Of a DNA stretch of 64,000 nucleotides, positions 12,106-23,503 are shown piece after piece. The stretch's first letter is position 1, and every line of letters starts with the position of its first letter. The stretch spans positions 1,922,001 to 1,986,000 of the forward strand of contig JAHLEZ010000003.1 of NCBI GenBank assembly GCA_020726505.1. The letters run 5' to 3'. Below the pieces are notes generated by a model. It made no database searches. It saw only the letters and a list, made by a program, of their open reading frames with translations, and was not told where the DNA came from. This DNA comes from Leptodontidium sp. MPI-SDFR-AT-0119. Lineage: Eukaryota; Ascomycota; Leotiomycetes; Helotiales; Leptodontidiaceae. The translations under genes were made by a program, and so were the position numbers.

Positions 12106-14447
12106 ATGTTGCTTTCTCCTCTCTCAGTCGCCGTCGTTGCTTTCACGACTACTGTTCATGCAGACGGTTTTGGGTTGGTGGGATTGGGGCGAGATCTTTT
12201 CGAGCCCAAGTGCTGCTACAGCTGCTTGTCATCATTCTGGGGATTGGACCTTTCATGCACCTACATTTCATCAACTAATACCAGTCTTGTCAGGCGGTCA
12301 GGAGGCAAAGAAGGAAATACAACAAGCCCACACTGCCATTCCACCAATACAGTCTACCTCACGTCTCTGGCCTACTGCATCCAAACGAAATGCGCCCAGG
12401 AGAGTGTCTCCACACGCACTGCACAAATGTGCTGGAATGATGTTGCAGGCGATGGTCTCAACGTATCGGCTCTAAGCACTTACCTCCCGCCGACCGCCCC
12501 CACTACCCAGATACCCTACAATGCCACCACTCTTCAAGAAGTCAGCTTGGTAAATGAACAGTACTATAAAAATACCAGGTCGACAATCAAGACTTATGTC
12601 AAGCAGGAGTCTATTCACTCTATCTACGGGTTTGTGGCATCATTCCTTCATCCTTTACTCGTATCTGACCAAAGCATAGGACAATTCTCGTGGCTGCCGT
12701 GATTGCATTTTGTATACTACTACGACCAGTGCAGATGCTTGCCAATGTTTTGCTTAAGGCCGCACCTACACGAGTCGTCATTAACTTCTTCCGAAGACAC
12801 TTGACAGAGTCGGCTTTAATTGGGAGCCTGCATCTGAGAAAGTTCCCCTTTCGGCTTGGCTACATTCCTTCCAGGGTTACAACCCTCCTGATCATCGCCT
12901 ACGTAGGATTAAATGTTGCTCTTTCCATTCTTACCTATCCCAAGGACGAAAAAGAAGACACCTGGTTTGTTGACCTCTCCATGAGAGACGACTCCTTCTT
13001 ATCGAATCGCATTGGAGTTCTTTGTTTTGCGAACATATCTTTACTTCTGTTGTTCGCTGGCCGCAATTCGCCAATCCTGAGCATCACAAAAGCTGGCCGA
13101 TCTGACATTATCGCATTCCACCGATGGATTGGAAGAATTGCAACCATTGAAGCCGTTATTCATGTTTACCTGTACTCTTCAGCAACAGATGAAACTGGAC
13201 ACGGCATGTTCACCAAGACCGCTGGACTCAGAACCATTGGTTACAATGCATCATATTGGGAGATGGGAGAAATCGCGGTTGGAGCCATGGCAATCATTTT
13301 CATATTCTCGAATTTAGCTATCAGAACCTGGATCTACGAGATCTTCCTTTTTGTCCATATCGCCTTGTCTGGCGTTGCCCTCTGGGCTTTATGGAACCAC
13401 ATCACCTACCGCTACACCGGCGCAAACTACGGATTCGAGTTTTGGCTGTACATTTTCTTTGCTACATGGGGTTATGATCGCATACTTCGAGTGTTTCGAG
13501 TACTCGTATGCAACTGGAAATCGCTATTTGTTCGCAGCCACCCCTCTTCTATTGTGGAGCTCTTGCCAGGAGACGAGTTCATTCAAGTTACAATCTTCCC
13601 GTCTCATCCATGGAACTTCTCAGCCAACCAACACTGCTTTTTGTACTTTCCTACTCTGTTTACAAATCCGTTCCAGTCGCATCCGTTCACGATTGGAGGT
13701 TGGAGCAATGGTCAAGCGCGACCATCATCAAAGACAAGTGGGGGCTTCATGAATCTGTCATCCGGCGAGGGCGAGTCAACTGAAATGGATACCATTCCCA
13801 TGGTGTCATCCAAAAATGGCCCCATCAACGATGTCAACAGCTTGCGCCAGCATCCCTCCTCTAGACCATATATTAGATTCCTCATCCGACCAGAGAAAGG
13901 TGCAACATCTCACCTGCTCAAACGTCTACTCCGAAATTCACGCAACCCTTCGAAGGGTGGATCAAAAGTACCGGTCTTCATGGAAGGTCCATATGGGCCA
14001 GGTGCTCACGGCGAATTCAAGAATGCCGATACTGTGATCGGTATGGCAGGCGGGGTTGGAATCACCAGCATCACAGCCCATCTTCAACATTATCTTTCCC
14101 TTCAGCAGCAGAACAAAGGAACCCTCACTCGCTTCCTCATGGTGTGGAAAGTTCGCGAAGAGAGCATAGTGTCTGCTGTTAAAAACATGATCGGTGACAC
14201 CGATATCCTGGCAAGATACGGGGTCGAGGTGATGATTCTACGGAAAAGCGATGATGGAAGCAGAGTTGATCTTGGTGATCTGATCAAAAATGAAATCAGT
14301 GGGGCTCACAACGTTGGAAAGAAGGTGTGTGTGGTGGCCTGTGCCCCAGGGGCGATGGCGGATGTCATTCGATCGAACGTGGTTAGCTGCATTGGAATGA
14401 AGGGTCCAGCGGGTGTAGAACTGGTCGAAGAAGCATTTGCTTGGTGA
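12106..14447 (+). CDS. Ferric reductase (FRE-type metalloreductase)
   Basis: Exons 12106-12629 and 12680-14447 join to 763 residues. A signal peptide (residues 1-20, ending TTTVHAD) leads a Cys-rich extracellular region (KCCYSC, CTYIS, CIQTKC, MCW). The ferric reductase transmembrane domain follows, with haem-ligand-type histidines in FHRWIGRIATIEAVIHVY and FLFVHIALSG/LWNH. The FAD-binding motif is SHPFTIGG, the NAD(P)H-binding part has MEGPYGPG and MAGGVGIT, and the protein ends EEAFAW, as is usual for these enzymes. It would reduce extracellular Fe3+ (or Cu2+) at the plasma membrane with cytosolic NADPH, supplying iron uptake. The 50-nt intron lies just before the first membrane helix. No iron-permease or multicopper oxidase gene adjoins it here. 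Confidence 0.94.
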
Positions 14448-15052
14448 TTTGATATTGTTATTCCCTTGATAAATGACGACTTGTTACTGTATTTCGTTGA
14501 CCGGGGTTTTGGTGCGGCTGGAGGTAGGCAATTTCTATTTGCGGAAAACTTAATGCATCTGTTTATCTCCTTCAAATGAACATCGTATCCCAACCAAATG
14601 TTGTTCCAGATCAATTCCCCGCGTAAACCAAGTGATAGGCCATATGCTTTCCCTGCCAAGAAGAGTGTTGAACTTGGAGCTGAGGAAATGTTGTTATGCA
14701 ATCTCCTCATCGCTCAAGGCCTTTACTTTGATGTTCAGTACCCTCTCAATCATTTAGCAGTCATACAAATATGACATTGGAGTGTGCTGGTTTGGAAAAG
14801 CTAAGCTTGCTTGATGCTCTTTCTCTGTTGATTGGTGACTTAGCGAGTCAATCCTTCCTCTCCTTTCATGCCCAGGTGCATCTCCGGCTGAGACTGGACG
14901 CCCAACTTCCAACATCACCTCACACTGAAAGCTCTTCATGCAACAATAACCTGAACCCAAAGACAAGATCTGCTTTTCTGATATTCATAACTATCTTTTG
15001 ATCGCCTTTTTGCTTCTGTCCGCATCGACGGACCCGGATTAAGTTGCCCACA
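14448..15052. other. Intergenic region
   Basis: 605 bp between the ferric reductase and the broken HET gene; nothing supported. Confidence 0.45.
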
Positions 15053-16986
15053 ATGTGGCTGATAGACGCCACGACAATCAGGCTGCACTTCGTGGAGGAT
15101 CCATCAAGCTATTAGTATGCCATCCTCTCGCATACCTGGGAGGGTGGTGAGGTCACATTCCAGGATATCGCGAACCTGGAAGAAGCAATAAAGAAACCAG
15201 GATTCGCGAAGATCCAGAAGATATGCGATCTTGCTCGGGAGCGTGGTCTTGGATATGCCTGGGTAGATACTTGCTGCATAGATAAGACGAGCAGTGCTGA
15301 GTTGGCCGAAGCCATCAACTCGATGTATCAATGGTACAAAGTGTCGACAGTCTGTTTTGCCTATCTGTCAGACTTGCCAAACTGCGCGCTTCGGCACAAC
15401 TCTTCGGCCCTTGGCGCTTGCAGGTGGTTCACCCGCGGCTGGACTTTGCAGGAACTTATAGCTTCCAAGTCCATCGAATTCTATGACAGACAGTGGAACA
15501 TGAAGGGGACCAAACTTTCCTTGAGCACCGTTCTATCTCGCCTGACTGGTGTTGATGAGGAGATTATTCGAGACAGTGAGCTGGTCTACACGGCTTCGGT
15601 AGCGAAGCGAATGTCCTGGGCGGCTAGTCGACAGACAACCAGGGTAGAGGATATGTCTTATTGCCTGTTCGGATTATTTGATGTTCATTTACCCCTGATC
15701 TACGGAGAAGGATGGAAGGCTTTCGTCCGGCTGCAAGAGGCCATCATTCTTGAGACCAGCGACCTGTCGATCTTTGCTTGGAGAGTGGACTTCGTAGACC
15801 AAGCTCACAGAGGGGTACTGACAGTGTAGGTTCTGGGGGGTAGGACTCGAAGGGGAAACACAACCTAGTTCACGACTACGGGGTTGCACGATTCTAGGGT
15901 ACGTGACAAGTGTATTAATTAATCCTTCTGTCCTCTCGAATCCTCAGGAGAAATGCGGACAACTTATATGTAGGCTTAGCATTACGCTAGTCCCAGTTAG
16001 GCGTATTGCCACCCGCTTAGCTCACCGCTTTCTTATCCGGCCCACAGTACTTGCATTCTCACCATCAGAATTTCGTCAATGTGGCGACATCCAGAGGCTC
16101 GATGACCCTCTCATCATTGCTCTGGACTTTGTGATTACGAACAAGGGCTTCAAGATCGAGACCTTCCTAACCCAAAGAAATGGCGAATATCATATGACTC
16201 TCCAGTGTATAGATTCAAAATTGGGAGCCCGGGATGAAAACCAGAAGATCCTAACAATTGGGTTATTGAAGACAGCCCACGGCTATGTCAGACACAAGCC
16301 TACCGATTTAACCATAGTGTGCCAGGTGCAGAAGTCTCGAGCGGGATAAGATAATTTCTATTTGCATTTCAAAATATATAAGCCTGGCGGAGTCCCGGTT
16401 TCTTCATGACCGATTACCCTATCGATTTTCCCTCAAGATCCACGAAATGTCCTCCTATTTACCTAATGTCACAGCACAACCTCAGCATCTTTGGGACGAG
16501 GATACGTTTACCTTTATCACAGAAGGTAACTCTAAGTTTGCTGGTGCTGTTAAACTCGTTTTGAAACCGAAGGAAAGCAAGCTCTATCCAGAAAGCCTGA
16601 CAGTCTTCATCTTCCTGGGTCTCGCAAGCAATAACGAGCGAACTTTGCAACCGTGGGCTGGGATCTATCAAGGCATTTCCTCACATAGACTTCGTTACGG
16701 AGATTCCAACAAGAAGAAGATGGTTATTGGACCAAATTTCAGCACACTTCCTGAAATGCGCGAGGCCTTGAGTCCCAGTGCGACGAACAACCTAGCATTG
16801 CCTCAAACTTTGACACCAAAATTGGAAGTGGAAGTGGAAGCGGGTGTAAAACTACCCCACGTTCGGATAGTCTTAACTCTATCCACTGACAGTCAATCAC
16901 CGTATGCCAGATACAAATTGAAGGTCGATATCATAGGAGAGAGACCAAAACGAAAGATTCTGAATGTCGATTCCGGGAAGGCATAG
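15053..16986 (+). pseudogene. HET-domain (heterokaryon incompatibility-like) pseudogene
   Basis: The reading frame from ATG 15053 starts MWLIDATTIRL and contains the HET-domain landmarks in order: YAILSHTW, LGYAWVDTCCIDK, TRGWTLQELIA and EDMSYCLFGLFDVHLPLIYG. It is broken in at least three ways. An in-frame TAG lies at 15113-15115, just before YAILSHTW. A 227-bp foreign segment (15820-16046) splits HRGV from LAFSPSEFR. Downstream, the frame stops at 16347-16349, and a C-terminal part resumes in another frame (16447-16986, PQHLWDEDTFTFITEG). HET proteins act in allorecognition and programmed cell death, but this copy should not give a full product. The nonsense codon would fit CAG to TAG; that is inference. 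Confidence 0.85.
15820..16046. mobile_element. 227-bp insertion in HET gene, possible MITE remnant
   Basis: GTACT occurs at 15815-15819 and again at 16047-16051. Removing 15820-16051 restores HRGV-LAFSP in frame exactly, so the segment looks like an insertion with a 5-bp target duplication (or TA duplication within it). I see no clear terminal inverted repeat and no coding capacity. A new intron is unlikely, because splicing at the nearest GT and AG would shift the frame. Confidence 0.6.
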
Positions 16987-17206
16987 ATATAGCCTGGTCT
17001 CGCCAACGACCCCACGAACATTTCTTTGGGTAAAACCCACGCTCAAGGTGAACGCGTCAGACCCAGCACATCCGCAGATTGGAGATTCTCGAGAGATATT
17101 CAGGATTGACCCGGCTCCACTTCGCCGCAAAGCCACGACTCCCTTCTCATTTGATATCAACGCTTGTCGTTTTCAAAACCTCTGTTCTTTCTCAAGCAAC
17201 CTCACG

Positions 17207-18532
17207 ATGGCTCAGGGGGATGCAGAGGAGTCCATGTCAATGGGATCTCCCAAGACGACATCGACTTCGCAGAGTACCAAGTATTCCAAGCTAATGTCCA
17301 CAATCCTTTCACCACGACGCCCTCGATCAATCAAGATACCCCTCAGCCAATTCCCTCGGCTTCTCAAGACAATTCTCTCTCAGAAAAGACAATTGATCCT
17401 CCTCGCGACCTCTTCCCCGAAGCCTTCAAAATCTCAACGTCCTTGATAACAGCGAGTCCTCAGACCACATCACCAACCCACGTCAACTCCAGAAAATAAT
17501 TCGCAGTCTACGCATCGACATCCGCCAGAAAGATACTGCTCGAAACACAGACAAGGCTAAGCATGCTAAGCAGATGGAACAAAATTCAAAAGACAACGCG
17601 AAATTGAGGAAGGAGAATCAGCGCCTACAAGACCTGCTTGGCGCAAGGAGCTACGAAGGTCAACAAGACACAAGATGGGTATCATTCATCAGCTTTGAGC
17701 AAGGTGGCTAAATTATTGTCTTCTAGACACTTCTCGGATGCTCAACCTGCAGACAACCACGCTTCGTTCTTGATAATCACCTTGAGGCCAAGAAGTCTAC
17801 GGTCTTCGACATTGACGCACACTGGTACGAGACGGGAGACAAGGTTAGCAGGCTTCTTACTGAAATCGAAGATTTCCACCACGATAACGGCAAGCTTCAA
17901 CCTCGAATCAATCAAATGGAAAACACAGCGCGGGATGCGACTAAGGCGAAGGAGAATGCCAAGAGGAAGGCCCATGAGCGTCTACTGAGAGAGGAGAAGA
18001 CAGCTGTTGAAGCTCTGCGCGAGTCTAAGCAGCTTCGGAAAGCAGTGAAGCACCAAGAGGGACTGGCGAGATTCAAAGATAGGAAGATTGAGAGGTTCGA
18101 GAAGAGAGTTGAGGAGTTGAAGGGGAGAATGAGAGGTTGACGGGTATCATTTTCGATCATTGTCCGGATCAGATTGGGGCGGCTGAGATTCATCTGCAGA
18201 GCTCTAGGGTCCCTACTCGTGAGATGGAGACTCGACAGGAGCCGGGGGATGATATGAGGGAGTCAGAGGTGGATGGTGAAGGCGAAATGGAGGGCGACGA
18301 GGATGTTGTAGAGGATAAACAAAGTGACAAAGGCATATTGAAGGATCGTGCAATGGATGGGCATACTACAGAGGCGGTTCTAGTACAAGCAAAGGTGTTG
18401 GCGAAGAGTCTGGGTAGTGGCAAACGTGGTTTACAAGACTTTGAGGATGTTGTTGGAGGAAATCATGTTCTGGCAAAGCGATTCAGAGGAGACTTGCACG
18501 AGCAAGACAAGAGACTGTCCCGAATGTCCTAA
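17207..18532 (+). pseudogene. Coiled-coil protein pseudogene, three single-base shifts
   Basis: Protein-like sequence runs through the locus but changes frame three times, each as if one base were lost. From ATG 17207 the frame shifts in the G-run near 17215 to reach SQDDIDFAEYQVF, shifts again near 17430 to reach NSESSDHITNPRQLQKII, is spliced over a 48-nt intron (17679-17726), and shifts near 18124 so that VEELKG continues as ENERLTGIIFDH. The parts form a charged coiled coil (KENQRLQDLL, LREEKTAVEALRES, FKDRKIERFEKRVEELKG) and an acidic C-terminal region. No known domain. A sequencing error could cause one shift but hardly three here while long genes nearby are clean. Confidence 0.65.
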
Positions 18533-19101
18533 AGGGGCCCAGACTCGATCAATATTGAGTGGAGAAGTATGAAGACCAAAAGAGAAGCATCGAACACAAA
18601 TGTCCCAACGGTTCCTTCCTCACTGATGAAAGCATCGAAGTCTGGATTCAGTGGGGTGGGGTTTTGTCAGCAGTCGTAGAAAATTCTCAGTACCTAGAAT
18701 ATCTCTAGCTTAAGTCGCTTGAACTGAAAATGTTGCTGTCTTGATATCTGATATAGAACAGTAAGAAGGTTTGTCTGATTCTATGGGGCTCCGGAACATT
18801 CAACATGTCTGCCTTTAAGGCAGCAACATGCCAAAACTCCCAAATACTCCGCCCCTTCTTATCTTTCCATCTCCTCCTTGGTCTCGATGTTCTCCATGAA
18901 AGAGCAAGACAGAATCTCACGTGCAATCTCAACTGCACTAGCGTGGTATATCAAGAACGGCTCCAAAGGGGGGACTTCTTTCGCCTACATCTGCCTCGCA
19001 CTTCTATCGAAGTTGGCATTCCAACTCGACACGAACACCAAATACATCGACTGCAAAGAGTGTCTCGCGACTCTCGCAACTCCCGCAACGGCATCTACGC
19101 C

Positions 19102-20007
19102 ATGCCACGCCGCAAGGCAGACACCGAAATGAATATGAATTCTTCAAATCAACAGTCGAGGAAAAGTTCAAGCCCGGATCAAAAATTTTACGACTGCGAA
19201 GAGCCCGATGATCTTTACGAAAATGTGCGAAGCTCAGCTTCACCATCAGTCCTCTCAGTGAACGATACGGTGGGCGGCATCATCACGCAATCAAGCCATT
19301 TAACTCCCGCTTCCTCGCACAGTGTCCACTCTCTATCTTCGAAATCCTCAAAAATGAAGCCTAAAGGAAACCCTCGTCGAACCTGCAGCCCCGATCTTCG
19401 AAATCTGCCGTCGACCTCCTTCCTGAACCCGCATAACCCCTCCTCGTCCCGCTCAACACGCAACCCATCTGAGATACAACTCGATACTGATGATGAAGAT
19501 GACTGCCCCATCATTCGCCATCTGATGCTGTGTGATAACTGCGGCGAGCTAGGGCATCGATAGATGCATTGTCTTCGTCCTTGCTCTTTCTGCCAAGGAC
19601 GAGGGCACACAACACCGATCTGCGCTGTGTTAAAGAGAATCGATCAAGATGAGAGTATCGTGGGGAGGGGGAGCAGTATATCAGTTATACAAGAGCGAAG
19701 GTCTATAGACAGACGAAAGATGCTGGCCAAGGGTTCTGAACGGGAAGAGTTGCGGGGGAAGCCAAGATATTGCAAACGTCGGCAGACTCAAAGTCACTCG
19801 ACACTGGGAGACCTCGAGAAGCAGATATGTTGTAAAGAAATGATGAAACAATTCAACAAAATTACCAGTCCACTCTCATATAATCCGCAAGTCCGTCGAG
19901 TCAGAAGAAGTTCCTCACTGGAGTCAATCACAACGCAATTGTTTCGCTTCTTTTTGAATTTATTTTTGAATGAATTTAGAAATGAAAAAGACGACTGCCT
20001 TGTGTAG
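19102..20007 (+). pseudogene. CCHC zinc-knuckle gene interrupted by TAG
   Basis: From ATG 19102 (MPRRKADTEMNM) the frame is Ser/Pro-rich and low in structure for about 145 residues, with acidic TDDEDDCP, and then reaches two zinc knuckles. The first reads C-DN-C-GELG-H-R-stop-MH-C: a TAG at 19561-19563 occupies one of the four residues between His and the last Cys. The second, CSFCQGRGHTTPIC, is intact in the same frame, which stays open to 20007. So a single nonsense change splits an otherwise regular CX2CX4HX4C pair. A related intact gene lies on the other strand at 21909-22769. CCHC knuckles bind RNA or single-stranded nucleic acid. Protein-like frames continue for about 200 bp beyond 20007, so the original gene may have been longer. 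Confidence 0.72.
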
Positions 20008-20445
20008 GGATACCGGCTGGCACTTACGTCCTCTCTGTACCCCACCCAGACTACTGGCCCCAGCAAACGCGGACAGTTTGGCAGACTCGCCAGGTGCCTG
20101 GAGGAACGCAGCCTCCAGCAATAACAAGTCAACATATCGAATGCCCTCTTACGACACACCCAGCTCATGTGAAACATGGAATAGGAAAATGATGGTGCCA
20201 CTCGCACTATCAACCCTATTGCAGTAAGGAAGATGTCGTCTGAACAAGGTAAGCACTAGCTTCCTTAGTCTCCCGCCAGTTGGACGGAGCCCACAATTCA
20301 TCCGAGCGGCTGTTAGCAGGCACCAGGTTTCGTTCCACGGAAACTTGAAACGACGACTTCGAATATATATTTTATGAAGTTTATTTTAATTCTAGCCTTG
20401 CAAACCTACATTCGTACATTTGTTAAATCTCTTTGATTTTTGAGA
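20008..20445. other. Intergenic or decayed 3' end of zinc-knuckle gene
   Basis: Two frames stay open to about 20200 and read as plausible protein, possibly the shifted end of the preceding pseudogene; not firm enough to call. Confidence 0.35.
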
Positions 20446-21547
20446 ATGGCCTCAAATACAGATAAAGTCTCCATCACAATGGGTGGCAGGGGTATGTCTT
20501 ACATTCGCTAGTTTACCCCTTTTCCCAAACCCTCCCAGCCTCATCCGAATCTCACTCCTCTTCTAAACTTCCACTATATCCTATATCTCTTACAAGCACC
20601 ACAATACTCAACCCCCAAGTTCGCCCTAAAATGGAAAGGTTTAACTTACAATCCCACCAGAATACGTCCCGCGGGCCATCCCCCTCATGGCCAAAGCCTT
20701 CGCCACCGACCCCATAATAATGTGGCTACTCCACCATATGACGCCCGCCCAACTAACCGCCTACCTCCCCAAATATTTCGACGGTCTCCTCACAGCCGCA
20801 GCTATGAACAAAGGCATCTTCGCCGAAGCGGACGACTTCAAGAGTTGTACGATTTTGATGCCACCGGGGTGTCACGTGGATAACCCCTGGACAATGCTTC
20901 CAGCGGGATTTATTGGGATGGTGTGGGATGTGGGCGTTGCTGCGACTTATGTAGGACTCTCTGTTCTATCGTTCTCCCAAATCCAAATCCACACTTAAAC
21001 ACAAACGGTTCAAATCTCAATCTTGTGCTTTGGGGGTGTTTTCGTTTGAGGAGCTTGGTATAAAAACTGACAAAGTAAACAGCGCATGATAGGCGATCTG
21101 ACCCCAAAAGTCGACGCCGTAAAAGCCAAAGCCCTCCGCGGCCAAAAGAAATACTACTACATCTTCTTCACAGCCACCGACGCCGCAGCTCGCGGCCGAG
21201 GGCTCTGCTCGAAACTCATCAAGGAGTTTCAAGCCATAGCTCAGAAAGACGGATTGCCAATCTGGATTGAGGGGACGACGGATAACTCGGCGGGGGTCTA
21301 TGCTAAGTGTGGGTTTGAGCTTGTGGAGAGGATTACGTTGGGTGAGGGAGTGGTGGGTGCGGATGGGAGGCCGAAGAAGGGTGGTGAGGGTGTGGTTACG
21401 AGGGCGATGATTTGGTGGCCGAAGGGGGAGGATGGGGAGAAGCTGTATCCTGTATCTGAGGAGAGTCGTGGGAGCTGGAGGGTGAGTGCTGTTCTTAGTG
21501 GCTTGTTACTTGTGTCTGCAATTTATGCTGGTGTGTATTGGAGCTGA
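20446..21547 (+). CDS. GNAT-family N-acetyltransferase with C-terminal membrane segment
   Basis: Exons 20446-20491, 20661-20950 and 21083-21547 join to 266 residues. The N-terminus (EYVPRAIPLMAKAFATDP) is the GNAT entry helix. The third exon has the acetyl-CoA binding region (YYYIFFTATDAAARGRGLCSK, motif Q/RxxGxG/A as R-G-R-G-L) and the fold's end (NSAGVYAKCGFELVERI). An acyl group is transferred from acyl-CoA to an unknown amine. A hydrophobic segment of about 20 residues at the very C-terminus (VSAVLSGLLLVSAIYAGVYW) suggests tail anchoring, unusual for these enzymes. The first intron as drawn is 169 nt, long for this locus, so the first exon is less certain. Confidence 0.8.
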
Positions 21548-21908
21548 TGCTGTAGATTTGGCAGCTGGGAAAAGCGAAATAGGATTTGCCTTTCTTGGTA
21601 ACGTAGCGTTGAGGAAACGCGGATTATGAAGTTCAGTGGACGGTGTCTCAAATCGGTGGCCTTAATATGCAAGTTGGAGAAACCTCCGGTACCGTTTGTA
21701 ATGCAAACCCTCCCAGTAAAGCTCACAGAATCTACATTCCGATTTCCCGGCTTCCACTGGATATAGGAAAGACGGAACCTTTCAAAGAAATTTGAATATC
21801 TACCCACTCAATGCTCATCGCTGATGCTTTATGTCTAGGCTATACTCTGACATGTCCAATCCATCATTCGCCAGATCAACGCAGAAGTCCAGAGAAATAT
21901 CTACCTCC

Positions 21909-22769
21909 CTACTCCGTCCTACCCACACCTCTAGACTTAGCACCAACAATACTACAATCCATAGTCCTATGTCCATTCCCTTTGCAATGTCCACAAGAAA
22001 CCAAACAATCCACAAACCAATGCCCCTTCTTCCCACAATTATAGCAAAGCTTCTTCCTCTCCTCCTTTGTATCCAGTCCATGACCAGCGACAGCAACGGA
22101 CAGCAAACTCGGGTACTTTCTTTTGCGTGGCGAAGGTTCAATCGCCTTTGGTTTCAGATTCTCCTTCTTTGTCTCCCTGTTTGTCTCCATCTTTCGCTCT
22201 TGGGTAACCTCTTTGTTTATGTCCCCGCCAGAACTGTGCTTCCAGTCTCTGAATATCTCTCCGTCTTCCTCGCTGGGTCTCAGTCTGCCGAACCCCACAC
22301 TCTTATACGCCTTCGAAGGTCCCCCCCTAGCAGACTCCATGCCCCGTCTTGGCTTCGTACCAGGCGACCAGTGATCCCAAACACCTTTCTTCTGCAAACC
22401 ATCCGGACACGGTGATTCCTGTCTCTCTATATTCCACGATGTATGGCGTTTGGGACTCGGAGTTTCAAATTGGAATTGCTGGGAAAACTCGCTCTTGCGT
22501 TCCTGGGAGATGAGGCTGGCTGAAGACCTAGTCTTGGTGCTTGGCGCGGTGATGGAGGAGTTTCTTGCTGGCGTCATGGATTTCGGTCTTGTGGGCGTGT
22601 TAGGTGGGAGTGGCGATGAGCAGGTAAGATTCGAGATGGTGTCAGTGAGGAAGCGTGACATGAGGGAATCAGCTTCTGGAGTCTCCATTCTTGGAACGGT
22701 GGTAGGCGTGGAATCGGTTTGTTGGGTTGAGGCTGGTGTCCGTATGAGCTCAGCTGAGATGACTTTCAT
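21909..22769 (-). CDS. CCHC zinc-knuckle protein
   Basis: A single-exon frame of 286 residues. Most of it is Ser/Thr/Pro-rich and charged, probably disordered, with basic clusters (SPRKRKYPSLL). Near the C-terminus are two adjoining zinc knuckles, CYNCGKKGHWFVDC and CGHCKGNGHRTMDC, both fitting CX2CX4HX4C. The layout, a long disordered N-terminus and paired knuckles, matches the interrupted gene at 19102-20007 on the opposite strand 1.9 kb away. It probably binds RNA or single-stranded DNA. The second knuckle lies about 20 residues from the end. Not a retrotransposon Gag by what can be seen: no capsid part and no neighbouring polymerase. Confidence 0.72.
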   Translation of the reverse strand: MKVISAELIRTPASTQQTDSTPTTVPRMETPEADSLMSRFLTDTISNLTCSSPLPPNTPTRPKSMTPARNSSITAPSTKTRSSASLISQERKSEFSQQFQFETPSPKRHTSWNIERQESPCPDGLQKKGVWDHWSPGTKPRRGMESARGGPSKAYKSVGFGRLRPSEEDGEIFRDWKHSSGGDINKEVTQERKMETNRETKKENLKPKAIEPSPRKRKYPSLLSVAVAGHGLDTKEERKKLCYNCGKKGHWFVDCLVSCGHCKGNGHRTMDCSIVGAKSRGVGRTE

Positions 22770-23326
22770 CTCGTCGTCTTTGGATGGAGGTTCTCGGACA
22801 CCTTGACTTTGTTTTGATGTCGTTGGGTGCTGACGTTGCCAGATCGAAGCGGTGAAGGAAAGGACAAGTCAACAAAGTCTTCTACGGAGAAGGCGCGATG
22901 GTTGGAAGGCGAACTCCAGTGTAGAAAGCGGAAAGTCTAGTCACCACCTGAGACTACGAGTTACTATCATCCGAACTTATCTGTGTTTGATCATTCACTT
23001 GGACGTGGTCTGTCCTTGCAACGACGTGTTTAGTAACAGCACAATCGAGATCCCTCCACTTCCTACCTCTTACCTGACATTTTGTAGCACAATAAAGATT
23101 TTACAATGAAAGTGTTCTCGTTGGCATATAAGTGGAACAAGGACCATAATTAATCATTGCCATTGGAGATGTTAAGAGGCTTTGGTAGCCATCACCGCTT
23201 AAAGAAATTTGAAATGTTTTGCTTCAAAAGCTTCATTTGAGTTATTGGGTACAAACAAACCTCCTTCCATCTATCAATGTCCTAAGTGATAACGACGAAC
23301 AACCATGTAATCCGAGATGCCTCGCT
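22770..23326. other. Intergenic region
   Basis: 557 bp, nothing supported. Confidence 0.45.
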
Positions 23327-23503
23327 TTAGTTTTCCCAACTAATTGGCCGAGGCCGTAGAAACAAATTTATTCCCTTCGTCCTTGCTTGATCAATCAAGA
23401 TCATGGCAAGCTCCGTGTCGTATTCAGGTTCAATAAGTTGAAGTCCAACGGTTTTGAGGTTCGGCGTTGTCCAGTCTTTTCGTTCAAGAAGACCCTTCAA
23501 GCT

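Noticed and set aside
15815..16047. HET insertion read as an intron (GT...AG)
   Set aside because: Splicing at these ends would shift the frame; the duplication model restores it exactly.
21909..22769. CCHC protein as a retrotransposon Gag
   Set aside because: No capsid-like part, protease or reverse transcriptase nearby, and no terminal repeats.
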